Assembly: GCA_015056415.1 (NCBI GenBank)
Contig: SVGJ01000005.1
Location: 65,845-98,977, forward strand
Reading direction: 5' to 3'
DNA length: 33,133 nt
Origin: Clostridiales bacterium
GTDB taxonomy: Bacteria > Bacillota > Clostridia > Christensenellales > Aristaeellaceae
The position numbers and the translations under genes were made by a program. The notes under the pieces were generated by a model. The model was given only the letters and a program-made list of their open reading frames with translations, was not told where the DNA came from and ran no database searches. Positions 1 to 9,620 of the stretch are shown here, piece after piece; position 1 is the first letter of the stretch; the number at the start of each line of letters is the position of its first letter.

Positions 1-1485
1 CGCACCCTGCAGGATGGCCAGCAGCTCGTCCAGGCCCTTATCCTTCAGCGTTGCGCAGAATTCATTCCACGTTTCATCGTTGAGTTCCTTTTCGCCGGTG
101 ACGAACCAGACCATGGTCAGCTCGGCATAGCCGGCGACCTCCATCTGCAGCTGTGCAAGCCTTGCCTGCTGATCAGCGGTCAGCCACACCTGGGGATAGG
201 GCTCCACCGATACCTTCTTCAAGCCCAGCAGCGCGTCAATGGCGCGGGCCGTCTGCTCGTCGCCGTAGCTGCGCTGGAACTCTACCGTGGAAAGACCCGG
301 CATCAGGCCGCCCTCCGCAATGGTGGCATCCACCAGCACGGTGTCTGCCACCGTCTGCAGATCAGCGATCCAGGACCAGGTGCCATCGTCATGCCATTCG
401 TATTCCACACCCTCCAGGCCCGCCTGAGCCAGGCGGCAGCCCTCTTCGGTGTAGAGATAGTCAACCCACTTCACCAGCTCCGCAGGATTCTCACAGGAGG
501 CGCTGATGGCAAACGCGCCGCGGGCCAGGTCGCCATTCAGGTCGCGGTAGACCTGCTTGCCCTCGAATACCATGGGCATCAGCAGCTCATACTGATCCAG
601 CGCGGCGCTGGGCACCAGCGAAAGGGGCGTAGGGGCGAGCATCACGCCATAGGTGATCGCGGCATCTTCATCCGTAATGGCGCGCAGGGTGTCCACGCTT
701 CTGAAGCCGGACTGATCCAGCAGGCCTTCCTGCCACAGCTGGTGGAGCCAGGCAAGGAACTCGCGGTTTTTCTCATCGGTCAGCGTGGTCTGCACAGTGC
801 CGTTTTCATCCACATAGATGTTATAATCGTTGCCCACAAGGCCAAAGGCGTGACCCAGGAATTTCAGATCCCACATGGACAGGAAGGTCAGGGGGATTTC
901 GTCAGCCCGGCCGTTCATGTTCGGATCGCTGGTCTTGAAGGCACGCAGCACATTGGCAAGCTCCTCCGCCGTGGTGGGCGTCTCCAACCTGAGCGTATCC
1001 AGCCACTGCTTGTTGATCCACATGGCGTTGTTGTTCTGCAATTCATTGATATAGGGCAGCGCGGGGATCTCGCCGGTAGGCAGGGTGATGGCCTCCGCCC
1101 ACTCCGGATTAGCCTCCAGCAGGGCAGACAGGTTAGGGGCGTGCTCCTCAAGATAGGGCTTCAGGTCGATGATCTTGCCCGCGGCCAGCCACTGCTGCAT
1201 CTCCTGCGTGGTCAGCCCTGCCTTGAACAGCACGTCTGGCAGCGCGGCTTCACCGGAAGCATAGGCGGCCTTTTGAGTCAGCCAGGCTTCGTATTCGCTC
1301 ACCTGCTGAAATTCAAACTTCACGCCGGTCTTTTCCTCCATGCGCTGGAAGAAAAGATTGGTCGTCCAATCGTGTTCCGATCCATCGCCGTCAAAGCCGG
1401 CCATGGTATAAGTGCCTTCCGCAGAAGCGGCAAAGGTGATAAGCAGCATCGCCAGCGCCAGAAGGCAGGCAATTCCTTTGCGCAC
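1..1485 (-). CDS. Extracellular solute-binding protein (ABC sugar-type), C-terminus off the left edge
   Basis: The reading frame is open from a GTG at 1485 to the window edge, giving 495 residues without a stop. The start is set by AAAGGAGGAG lying 5 bases upstream and by a -10/-35 pair further up. The N-terminus (VRKGIACLLALAMLL, ending FAASA then EG) is a signal peptide with an Ala-x-Ala cleavage site and no lipobox cysteine. The rest resembles family 1 extracellular binding proteins of the large oligosaccharide type (LplA-like): an early EEKTGVKFEF segment, DVLFKAGL, and a long Trp/Tyr-rich middle. The probable role is capture of a carbohydrate outside the membrane for an ABC importer. The permease genes are not visible and may lie beyond the edge. 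The gene is divergent from the PBP gene. The family call is good; the ligand is unknown. Confidence 0.85.
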   Translation of the reverse strand, partial: MRKGIACLLALAMLLITFAASAEGTYTMAGFDGDGSEHDWTTNLFFQRMEEKTGVKFEFQQVSEYEAWLTQKAAYASGEAALPDVLFKAGLTTQEMQQWLAAGKIIDLKPYLEEHAPNLSALLEANPEWAEAITLPTGEIPALPYINELQNNNAMWINKQWLDTLRLETPTTAEELANVLRAFKTSDPNMNGRADEIPLTFLSMWDLKFLGHAFGLVGNDYNIYVDENGTVQTTLTDEKNREFLAWLHQLWQEGLLDQSGFRSVDTLRAITDEDAAITYGVMLAPTPLSLVPSAALDQYELLMPMVFEGKQVYRDLNGDLARGAFAISASCENPAELVKWVDYLYTEEGCRLAQAGLEGVEYEWHDDGTWSWIADLQTVADTVLVDATIAEGGLMPGLSTVEFQRSYGDEQTARAIDALLGLKKVSVEPYPQVWLTADQQARLAQLQMEVAGYAELTMVWFVTGEKELNDETWNEFCATLKDKGLDELLAILQGA

Positions 1486-1518
1486 GTGATCTCCTCCTTT
1501 GTGGATGGTTGTTTACTT

Positions 1519-1547
1519 ATTATAGCCCACTTTTCCCGTTTTGACCA
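1519..1547 (-). promoter_or_regulatory. Promoter of the solute-binding protein gene
   Basis: On the minus strand a perfect TATAAT (1519-1524) is preceded after 17 bases by TGGTCA (1542-1547), a four-of-six match to the -35 consensus. The start codon lies about 35 bases below the -10 box, giving a short leader with a strong ribosome-binding site. The transcription start is inferred. Confidence 0.6.
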
Positions 1548-1656
1548 GCCCATTTTCCTTGTTCCGGGCCTGCTGCGCAAAATTCCCACACCGCCCAGCA
1601 AATACATGGCAGCCCCGCCTGAAGCCCGGGCAAACTACCCCGCAGGAGGGATGGTC

Positions 1657-4047
1657 ATGGCAGGCAAAAAACAGGTAATCAAGCGTTGCATCCTCATTGC
1701 GGGGGCCGTGGCCATTCTTGCACTGGCAGCCTTTGCCTACAATTATTTTAACGTTTCTGCCTGGCAGACGCTGGACGTAAACAAGCTGACCAACCTTGCC
1801 CAGACCGGCGCCATTTATGATAAGGACGGCGCCTACGTCACCACGCTGGTTGGCACGGAAAACCGCACCGTGATCGCCATGAACGACCTTCCCCGCCATG
1901 TAGCGGATGCCTTCCTGGCAGCGGAGGATCTGCGGTTCTACAAGCATCCCGGCTTCGACCTGACCCGCATCTTCGGCGCGCTGATCAGTAACCTGCGCTC
2001 AGGCGGCTACGGTCAGGGCGCCAGCACCATCACCCAGCAGCTGGTGAAGCTGTCCCATCTGTCCAGCCAGAAAACCATCGCCCGCAAGCTGGAGGAGATC
2101 TGGCTGGCACTGCAAATGGAGCAGCTCTTTGAAAAGGACGAGATCCTTGAAATGTACCTGAACTATATCTACTTTGGTCAGGGCGCATACGGCATCCAGG
2201 CGGCCGCGCAGGTGACCTTCGGCGTTGACGCAAAGGAGCTCTCCCCGGCTCAGGCCGCCGCGCTGGCCGCCGCCATCAAGGCGCCTTCCACCTACAGCCT
2301 GCAAACCGCGCCCGAGGCTAATGCCGATCGCCGCCAATACATCCTCGGCGTGATGCTTGCCGAGGGGATGCTCACGCAGCAGGAATACGATGCAGCAGTC
2401 GCCGAAGAACTGACCGCCGCGCAGGGTACGCCTGTCGCCACCGCCTACGGCTGGTTTGTGGACGCGGTGCTGGAGGAAGCCGAGCTTCAGCTGGACGTCT
2501 CTGCCGAGACCCTGCTGGCTGGCGGCTACCGCATCGAAACAACGCTGGATCAGCAGATGCAGTCCGTTCTCGATGCGCAATATACCACCAACGTCTTCCC
2601 CTCCAACGCCTCCGATGGCACGCCCGTACAATCCGCTGCCGCCTGCGTCGATACGCAGACAGGCGCCGTCAGGGCCATTGTGGGCGGCCGTGAATACACC
2701 ACCCGCCGTGGCTTGAACAGGGCCACCCAGCTGCGGCGTCAGCCCGGCTCCGCCTTGAAGCCCCTGGCTGTGTACGCCCCAGCCATGGAGTACGCCGGAT
2801 GGACCACAGCCAGCGTCGTGCTGGACGAACCCACCAACTTCAACGGCTACAGGCCCAAAAACGCCGGCAACGCCTATTACGGCAATGTCACCGTGCGGCA
2901 GGCGCTAAAAAACAGCCTGAACATCCCTGCCGTGAAGGTAATGCAGGCCGTGGGCGTGGATAGCTGCCGGCGTTACCTGCAAAACGTGGGCATTCCCCTG
3001 GACGACAGGGACTGGAACCTTTCCCTGGCTCTTGGCAGCATGACCTACGGCGCGTCCCCCGTGCAGATGGCCGCCGCCTATATCCCCTTTGCCAACGGCG
3101 GAACATACTACGCTCCCTATTTCATCGAGCGCATCACCGACCAGGCCGGCAAGGTTGTCTATCAGCACCAGGACAGCGGCACACAGGTGCTCTCGGAACA
3201 GAACGCCTATCTGATGACCAGCCTTTTGAAAACGGTGATCACCTCCGGCACCGGCACCAGGCTCAACAGCGCCGGAACACCCGTAGCAGGCAAAACCGGC
3301 ACCGTAAACATGACCGGCGGCGGTAACCGGGACGTGTGGATGAACGCCTACACTCCCGCCCTTTCCACCTGCGTGTGGATGGGCTATGACGAACCCGACA
3401 GCAAGCACCGCCTGCCCAACAGCGTCAGCGGCGGCACGAACCCGGCCACCCTGGCCCGCAATTTCCTCAAAGCCTGGTACGCCGGCAAAGCCACGCCTGA
3501 TTTCTCCCGTCCCAGCGGGATCGTCTCGGTAGAGATCGACAAAAAAGCCATCGAATGGAAGGGCGAAGCCATGCTGGCCACTTCGCTCACCCCCAAGGCC
3601 TACCGGACGACCGAGCTTTTTGCCGCCGGTAATCAGCCCACAAAAAAGAGCGACGTATGGACAGCGCCGCCCTCGGCAAAATCCTTTTACGTCACTCACA
3701 ACGACAGCGGTCAGCCCGTGCTGGTCATCGAGCCCTCCAGCACCGCCGTGTACCGTGTGCAGCGGGACGCTGTGGGCGAGAGCTTCATCCTCACGGAGCT
3801 GCGCGGCTCCCCCGGACAGACCCTGTATTTCACCGACACCAGGGCCCGCGCCGGAACCACCTATACCTACCGGGTAATCCCCGTCCATGCCGAACTGCTG
3901 GATAACGGCATCCTGCTGGAGGGCCTTCAAAGCGTGCAGGTCGCCCGAGCGCAAACCCCCGGTAACCTGGGTACCTGGCTAAAGAACCTTTTCAGCCGCG
4001 AAGAAAAGCAGGACAACGACCGTCCCGCCTCCCTCTTCAGCGAATAG
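1657..4047 (+). CDS. Class A penicillin-binding protein (glycosyltransferase 51 plus transpeptidase)
   Basis: A bifunctional murein synthase of 796 residues. A membrane anchor (about residues 8-27) is followed by the GT51 domain with catalytic Glu90 in AAEDLRFYKHPGFD, then QGASTITQQLVK and the segment around NYIYFGQGAYG. The transpeptidase domain has SALK (Ser365-Lys368), SLN (420-422) and KTG (546-548). After about residue 680 there is a beta-rich, fibronectin-like tail (TTYTYRVIP). It polymerises lipid II and cross-links stem peptides outside the membrane. AGGAGG at 1644-1649 gives 7 bases to the ATG at 1657, while the ATG at 1651 is too close. The same frame stays open upstream to 391, but that stretch is antisense to the binding-protein gene. 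It is transcribed convergently with ftsZ. PbpA/PonA-type naming is not certain. Confidence 0.93.
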   Translation: MAGKKQVIKRCILIAGAVAILALAAFAYNYFNVSAWQTLDVNKLTNLAQTGAIYDKDGAYVTTLVGTENRTVIAMNDLPRHVADAFLAAEDLRFYKHPGFDLTRIFGALISNLRSGGYGQGASTITQQLVKLSHLSSQKTIARKLEEIWLALQMEQLFEKDEILEMYLNYIYFGQGAYGIQAAAQVTFGVDAKELSPAQAAALAAAIKAPSTYSLQTAPEANADRRQYILGVMLAEGMLTQQEYDAAVAEELTAAQGTPVATAYGWFVDAVLEEAELQLDVSAETLLAGGYRIETTLDQQMQSVLDAQYTTNVFPSNASDGTPVQSAAACVDTQTGAVRAIVGGREYTTRRGLNRATQLRRQPGSALKPLAVYAPAMEYAGWTTASVVLDEPTNFNGYRPKNAGNAYYGNVTVRQALKNSLNIPAVKVMQAVGVDSCRRYLQNVGIPLDDRDWNLSLALGSMTYGASPVQMAAAYIPFANGGTYYAPYFIERITDQAGKVVYQHQDSGTQVLSEQNAYLMTSLLKTVITSGTGTRLNSAGTPVAGKTGTVNMTGGGNRDVWMNAYTPALSTCVWMGYDEPDSKHRLPNSVSGGTNPATLARNFLKAWYAGKATPDFSRPSGIVSVEIDKKAIEWKGEAMLATSLTPKAYRTTELFAAGNQPTKKSDVWTAPPSAKSFYVTHNDSGQPVLVIEPSSTAVYRVQRDAVGESFILTELRGSPGQTLYFTDTRARAGTTYTYRVIPVHAELLDNGILLEGLQSVQVARAQTPGNLGTWLKNLFSREEKQDNDRPASLFSE

Positions 4048-4178
4048 CTTACTCGCATAAACACGTCATCCCCAGCGCCCAAGCTGACAAACCATTCCGC
4101 CACCTGTCGGGACGTGGTGTGGCCCCGCCAGACGTGCATAGCGGAACGATCCATGTAGTGGCCTTCATCATAGGAAAA

Positions 4179-4200
4179 GGGAGAGCATCGACGCTCTCCC
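4179..4200. terminator. Bidirectional terminator between the PBP gene and ftsZ
   Basis: An 8-base perfect stem, GGGAGAGC (4179-4186) with GCTCTCCC (4193-4200), has a 6-base loop. On the minus strand it starts 25 bases after the ftsZ stop and is followed by TTTTCC. On the plus strand it is followed by a T-rich run (4201-4217). It can therefore end both convergent transcripts. The stretch 4048-4178 between the PBP stop and this hairpin holds no gene I can support. Confidence 0.8.
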
Positions 4201-4224
4201 TTGATTGTTGTTTTTTTCGCCCGC

Positions 4225-5682
<1,458 letters not shown>

Positions 5683-5732
5683 TTTGCATCCTCCTGACAT
5701 AATTCACATTGATCCGGCCATGCCGCGCTTTA

Positions 5733-6929
5733 TCAGCCGCCCAGCAGACTGCGGAAGAAATCCTTCACCGCGCCGCCAAATCCGGCGGACGGCTGGTGTT
5801 GTTGTTCAATGGTATCGATGATCAGATCCATCAGGCCCAGCGTACTGGAGTATGCATGGCTGTTCATCTTGGTGGTACGCTTGGGCACATCGCGTACGGG
5901 ACGGCCCAGCTTGTTGGAGAGGTAGTCCTTTCCGCCGCGGTTGAAGCTCAAGCCGCCGCCGGTCAGGTAAATATTGCTCCAGTTGCCCAGCTTGATGCCG
6001 CTGTCGTCGATGGCGGCCTGGATCTCCTCGGCGATCTCGTCCACCCGGGCGGTGATGATCTCGGTCACCTCGTCGCGGGTAAAGGAACGGGGCTTCTGCC
6101 CGTCCACACCGGGAAGGTCGTAGGTCTCGCCGGCGGCGCCGATGCCGTAAACATACTGGCGCTTGATCTTCTCCTCGGCCTCCTTCAGCGGGATATCCAG
6201 CCCGATGGCCAGATCCGCCGCGATGTTGCCGCCGCCGATCTCGATGGTCTTGTGGAAGATGAGGGCGTCGCCCTCCACGGCCATGACCTCGGTGTTCAAG
6301 TAGCCGATATCGATCAGCACCGCCGTGCGGTCACGATCCTCTTCGGGCAGGTAGAGCATCGCCTCGCCCGCCGGGGTGGAATAAAAACCGTTGGCGGTAA
6401 TGCCCAGAGCGGCCAGGCGGTTGTTCACCTCGTCCACAAAGAACTGGTTCGCGACCACAAAGGAGATCAGGGCGCTGAGCTCACGGCCCTTCATGCCCAC
6501 GGGCTCAAGGGTCTTTTTGCCATCATCCACCATAAACCAAGCGGGGCTGGAGTGCACCACAATGCCGGGCAGAGAGCCCAGATTCTCGGTGGCGGCACGG
6601 AAGATGGCCTTCACGTCAGAGGCGGACACACGGGGATCCGGGCCCTTGAGAGAAACGCGGGCCTCTGTGGCGTAGACCCTGGTAAACGCGCCGGGCACGC
6701 CTACGTTGATCTCGCGCAGCTTGCGGTGGCTCTGCTTCTCCGCCTCGCTGATGGATTGACGGATCTTCTCATCCAGTTCGCCGGGGTTATTCCAGCCTTC
6801 TTCCAGGTATCCATCGTAGGCCGCAATACCGGCGCCCACGATGTCGCAGCGTTGACTTCCGCTGTTTTCTGCGACCAGGGTGACGATCTTGCTCGTCCCA
6901 AAATCAATGGCCGCTACCGTGGTCTTCAT
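5733..6929 (-). CDS. ftsA: Cell division protein FtsA
   Basis: Actin-like ATPase, 398 residues, that tethers FtsZ to the membrane. The first phosphate motif is AAIDFGTSKIVTLVAE near the N-terminus. An SHS2/1C-type region follows (VGVPGAFTRVYATEARVSL). The second phosphate motif is VLIDIGYLNTEVMAVE, then EIGGGNIAADLAIGLDIP and the adenosine motif IYLTGGGLSF. The C-terminus AVKDFFRSLLGG fits the amphipathic membrane-targeting helix. The ATG at 6929 is chosen because the ATP-binding core starts immediately; the frame extends to 7031 but lacks a site there. The ribosome-binding site is modest (AGGGGGT, about 12 bases away). An internal promoter lies upstream, so ftsA and ftsZ can be expressed apart from the rest of the cluster. 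Confidence 0.96.
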   Translation of the reverse strand: MKTTVAAIDFGTSKIVTLVAENSGSQRCDIVGAGIAAYDGYLEEGWNNPGELDEKIRQSISEAEKQSHRKLREINVGVPGAFTRVYATEARVSLKGPDPRVSASDVKAIFRAATENLGSLPGIVVHSSPAWFMVDDGKKTLEPVGMKGRELSALISFVVANQFFVDEVNNRLAALGITANGFYSTPAGEAMLYLPEEDRDRTAVLIDIGYLNTEVMAVEGDALIFHKTIEIGGGNIAADLAIGLDIPLKEAEEKIKRQYVYGIGAAGETYDLPGVDGQKPRSFTRDEVTEIITARVDEIAEEIQAAIDDSGIKLGNWSNIYLTGGGLSFNRGGKDYLSNKLGRPVRDVPKRTTKMNSHAYSSTLGLMDLIIDTIEQQHQPSAGFGGAVKDFFRSLLGG

Positions 6930-7052
6930 AGGTCTCTCATACCCCCTGTTTCCCACAGCCGGAACGCACCGTGGGATGAACTTTCTGGAACGTGCCTGAT
7001 GAAATGTTTTCATAAGCAGGCACACTACCACTTATCCAATATACCATTTTCT

Positions 7053-7081
7053 ATTATAATAGGTTTTTCCTGTGATTGCAA
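7053..7081 (-). promoter_or_regulatory. Promoter of ftsA-ftsZ
   Basis: On the minus strand TTGCAA (7076-7081) and TATAAT (7053-7058) are separated by exactly 17 bases, inside the AT-rich 213-base gap between ftsQ and ftsA. The leader to the ftsA ATG would be about 115 bases. This fits the extra ftsAZ promoters known in other Firmicutes. Confidence 0.75.
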
Positions 7082-7142
7082 GTGTTTTCCAGTGTAAATA
7101 CGAAAAAATTTCACATTTTTCGTCGCAGAATTGTAAATTTTG

Positions 7143-8285
7143 TTAAGATTCCGGAATATACGTTGGGTTGACCGGAGTACTGACGTCCACCGTACCGCCG
7201 TCGTATCCCTCCTGCCGCAGATGGTTCAGCGTCAGCAGCATGGAACGCAGCTTGGCATGCAGGTTTTCCGGCGCGCCAATGCGCACCGTGAAGTCATCAT
7301 CGGATACAATAAACAGGTTATCCATATTTGACAGATCCAATTCCTTAACCTGCCCCAGGGCGGACATGACCTTCAGTTCCACCAGCACCTCGGTAACGAC
7401 CTGCATCTGGCTTTCATCGTTCAGGCCGATGGCCTGCCCCACCCGGCAATCATGGATGTCCATGCCATCCACCAGGACCAGGCCGGTGTGCCTCTCGGTA
7501 TCCAGGTATTCCTCCAGCACCATGCCGCGGTTGTCCATGGTATAAAGGATGCCGCAATATTTCACGGCCGCGGCCTCCACGCGTTCCTTCACCTGGATGA
7601 CCACCTTGTCCGGCAGCTGCTTGTCCACGCACACAAAGGAGAGATACCGGTTGCTTTCGATATTCTTTTCCACCAGGTCGTCATCGATGGCGAAGGTATT
7701 CATGCCCAGGGTGATGCCGGAGATATCAACGATCTCCTTCTCCGAAAGGGTGATGCCGCCCTGCACGGTGATATCCCGCACCTGGAACACAGCGCTGTAC
7801 ACCGCAAGGCCAACGCCCACCAGCACCACCAGGATCAGGATCACCCAGCGCATGGTGTGGCTCTCCGCCTTGCCACGGTGCGGTCTGCTCCCATGGCGGC
7901 CGGTTTTCTGCGAGCCCTCCACATGATCCCAGAAGCGATCCTCCTTGTTATAAAGGTGATCGCTGCGCTGATCGCGAAGCTCCGGCGCCTCCGCCGGTTC
8001 ATCAAAGGGGTCCACAGACCCGGTGGCCCAGGGATTACTGGGCGTAGGCGCGGCGCTGGGCTGCGGCGGATAGCCCTGCCAGGCTTGTCCGCCCGCATAG
8101 GGCTGGGACTGCGTCCCCTGCCCCTGCTGCACCAGCTGATAGCCCGTCTGCGGCGCATAACCGCGCGGCGGTTCCTGAACGCCCAGCGGCTTCTGGACAT
8201 ACTCGCCCTCATCGCTCCAGGCAGAGGGTCGAACCCTGCCCGATCCCTGCTGTGGCTGCTGATTCGGCTGCCAGCTGGGCTCCAT
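7143..8285 (-). CDS. ftsQ: Cell division protein FtsQ/DivIB
   Basis: Bitopic division protein of 380 residues that links FtsL and the septal synthase. The ATG at 8285 has AAGGAGG 8 bases upstream. Residues 1-145 are a cytoplasmic, Gln/Pro/Gly-rich low-complexity stretch with an Arg/Lys/His-rich end. A single membrane helix follows (about 147-166, MRWVILILVVLVGVGL). A POTRA-like domain (FQVRDITVQGGITLSEKEIV, about 167-240) and an FtsQ beta domain then lie outside the membrane. Most family members have a much shorter cytoplasmic part. Position between murA and ftsA supports the call. The ribosome-binding site abuts the murA stop, so translation is probably coupled. Confidence 0.93.
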   Translation of the reverse strand: MEPSWQPNQQPQQGSGRVRPSAWSDEGEYVQKPLGVQEPPRGYAPQTGYQLVQQGQGTQSQPYAGGQAWQGYPPQPSAAPTPSNPWATGSVDPFDEPAEAPELRDQRSDHLYNKEDRFWDHVEGSQKTGRHGSRPHRGKAESHTMRWVILILVVLVGVGLAVYSAVFQVRDITVQGGITLSEKEIVDISGITLGMNTFAIDDDLVEKNIESNRYLSFVCVDKQLPDKVVIQVKERVEAAAVKYCGILYTMDNRGMVLEEYLDTERHTGLVLVDGMDIHDCRVGQAIGLNDESQMQVVTEVLVELKVMSALGQVKELDLSNMDNLFIVSDDDFTVRIGAPENLHAKLRSMLLTLNHLRQEGYDGGTVDVSTPVNPTYIPES

Positions 8286-8301
8286 ATGCCTCGCCTCCTT
8301 C

Positions 8302-9558
8302 TCATATATCGATTCTTCGTATCTTCGCACCCAGGAACGCCAGCTGCGTTTCCAGGTGATCGTAGCCACGGTCTACCAGATGAGCCTGATCCACCTGCGT
8401 CAGGCCCTGTGCCCTGAGCCCGGCCAGCACCAGCGCCGCGCCGCCCCGGAGATCCCGGGCCGTGACCCGCGCGCCATAGAGCTGCTCCACGCCCTGCACC
8501 ACTGCGGTCCTGCCGCTGCACAGGATCCTCGCGCCCATGCGGTTCAGATCGCCGGCATGGGTGAACCTGTTTTCAAACACATTTTCCAGGATCACGCCCG
8601 TCCCCTGGGCAACAGACAGCAGCGCCATCATCTGCACCTGCATATCCGTCGGGAAGCCGGGGTGCGGCTGCGTCTGCAGCTGAGCGAACGCGCCCAGCCG
8701 TTCCGGAGCCCTGATGTGCAGGCGCTCCGGCTCCTCATGGATGCAGCAGCCCATCTCCCGCAGCTTGCTGAGAACGGCCACCATATCCCCGGCGGGGGCA
8801 TTGGTAAGCTCCACCTCGCCGCCGGTAATGGCAGCAGCGGCCAGCAACGTTCCCGCCACGATGCGGTCGGCCATGGGGGTATAGCGCACGCCCCGCAGCT
8901 GCTTCACGCCCCGGATCTCGATCATCTGGCTGCCCGCGCCGCGGACATCGCCGCCCATGGCATTGATAAAGTTCTGCAGGTCGACGATCTCCGGCTCACG
9001 GGCTGCATTGTGGATCGCGGTAACGCCATCCAGCAGCGCGGCGGCCATCATCACATTTTCAGTCGCCCCCACGCTGGGATAATCGAAATACACATCCCCT
9101 GAGCGCATATGAGCGCCGTCGCAGTAGATCATCCCGCCGGACTCGCTCACCTTCACGCCCAGGCTTCGCAGCCCCCGCAGATGCAGGTCGATGGGGCGCA
9201 GGCCTATCTCGCATCCGCCGGGATATGTAACCGTTGCCTTGCGGAACCGCGCCAGAATCGGCCCCAACAGAAAAATCGAGGAGCGGATCTGCTTGGAAAG
9301 CCGGTCGGGCATTTCCCAGCCATGCAGTCCCCCGCTGCGCACCATCATACTTTTTCCCTGCTGCTCCACCCGGCAGCCAAGGATCGTCAGGATCTCTGCC
9401 ATGTGCATGGCATCGGTGATCCGCGGCACGTCCTCCAGGGTCACAGCGTCCTCGGTCAGGATCGCAGCGGCCAGTATGGGCAGAACGGCGTTCTTCGCGC
9501 CATCCACCCGCAGCGTGCCCTCCAGCCGGGCCCCGCCCTCCACAAGAAAAGCCTCCAT
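8302..9558 (-). CDS. murA: UDP-N-acetylglucosamine 1-carboxyvinyltransferase MurA
   Basis: Cytoplasmic enzyme that transfers enolpyruvate from PEP to UDP-GlcNAc, the first committed step of peptidoglycan synthesis. It is 418 residues, normal for the family. GAKNAVLPILAA carries Lys22 and Asn23. The catalytic loop YPGGCEIGLRPIDLH holds Cys116, the residue attacked by fosfomycin, so a sensitive-type enzyme is expected. The start at 9558 has GGGAGGT 8 bases upstream. Firmicutes often carry two murA paralogues; which one this is cannot be told from the window. It occupies the place where murG and murB usually sit between ftsW and ftsQ. Confidence 0.96.
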   Translation of the reverse strand: MEAFLVEGGARLEGTLRVDGAKNAVLPILAAAILTEDAVTLEDVPRITDAMHMAEILTILGCRVEQQGKSMMVRSGGLHGWEMPDRLSKQIRSSIFLLGPILARFRKATVTYPGGCEIGLRPIDLHLRGLRSLGVKVSESGGMIYCDGAHMRSGDVYFDYPSVGATENVMMAAALLDGVTAIHNAAREPEIVDLQNFINAMGGDVRGAGSQMIEIRGVKQLRGVRYTPMADRIVAGTLLAAAAITGGEVELTNAPAGDMVAVLSKLREMGCCIHEEPERLHIRAPERLGAFAQLQTQPHPGFPTDMQVQMMALLSVAQGTGVILENVFENRFTHAGDLNRMGARILCSGRTAVVQGVEQLYGARVTARDLRGGAALVLAGLRAQGLTQVDQAHLVDRGYDHLETQLAFLGAKIRRIDI

Positions 9559-9620
9559 TCGCACCCACCTCCCAAACAACTGCTTCAGCCTATGCCGAAG
9601 CCGGAAAGGGGTGCAAACAG

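Noticed and set aside
391..1656. Long open extension upstream of the PBP gene in the same frame
   Set aside because: It is antisense to the well-supported solute-binding protein gene, has no GT51 or membrane features, and the PBP has a good ribosome-binding site at 1644-1649.
2905..3954. A 349-codon minus-strand frame opposite the PBP transpeptidase domain
   Set aside because: Gly/His-rich shadow with no motif; the plus-strand protein has all catalytic motifs.
4048..4178. Small minus-strand frame or RNA between ftsZ and the PBP gene
   Set aside because: Short frames start downstream of the terminator without a ribosome-binding site, and no RNA family was recognised.
7101..7122. AT-rich palindrome after ftsQ as terminator
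   Set aside because: The stem is almost only A-T pairs, so it would be weak; kept only as a possible pause site above the ftsA promoter.
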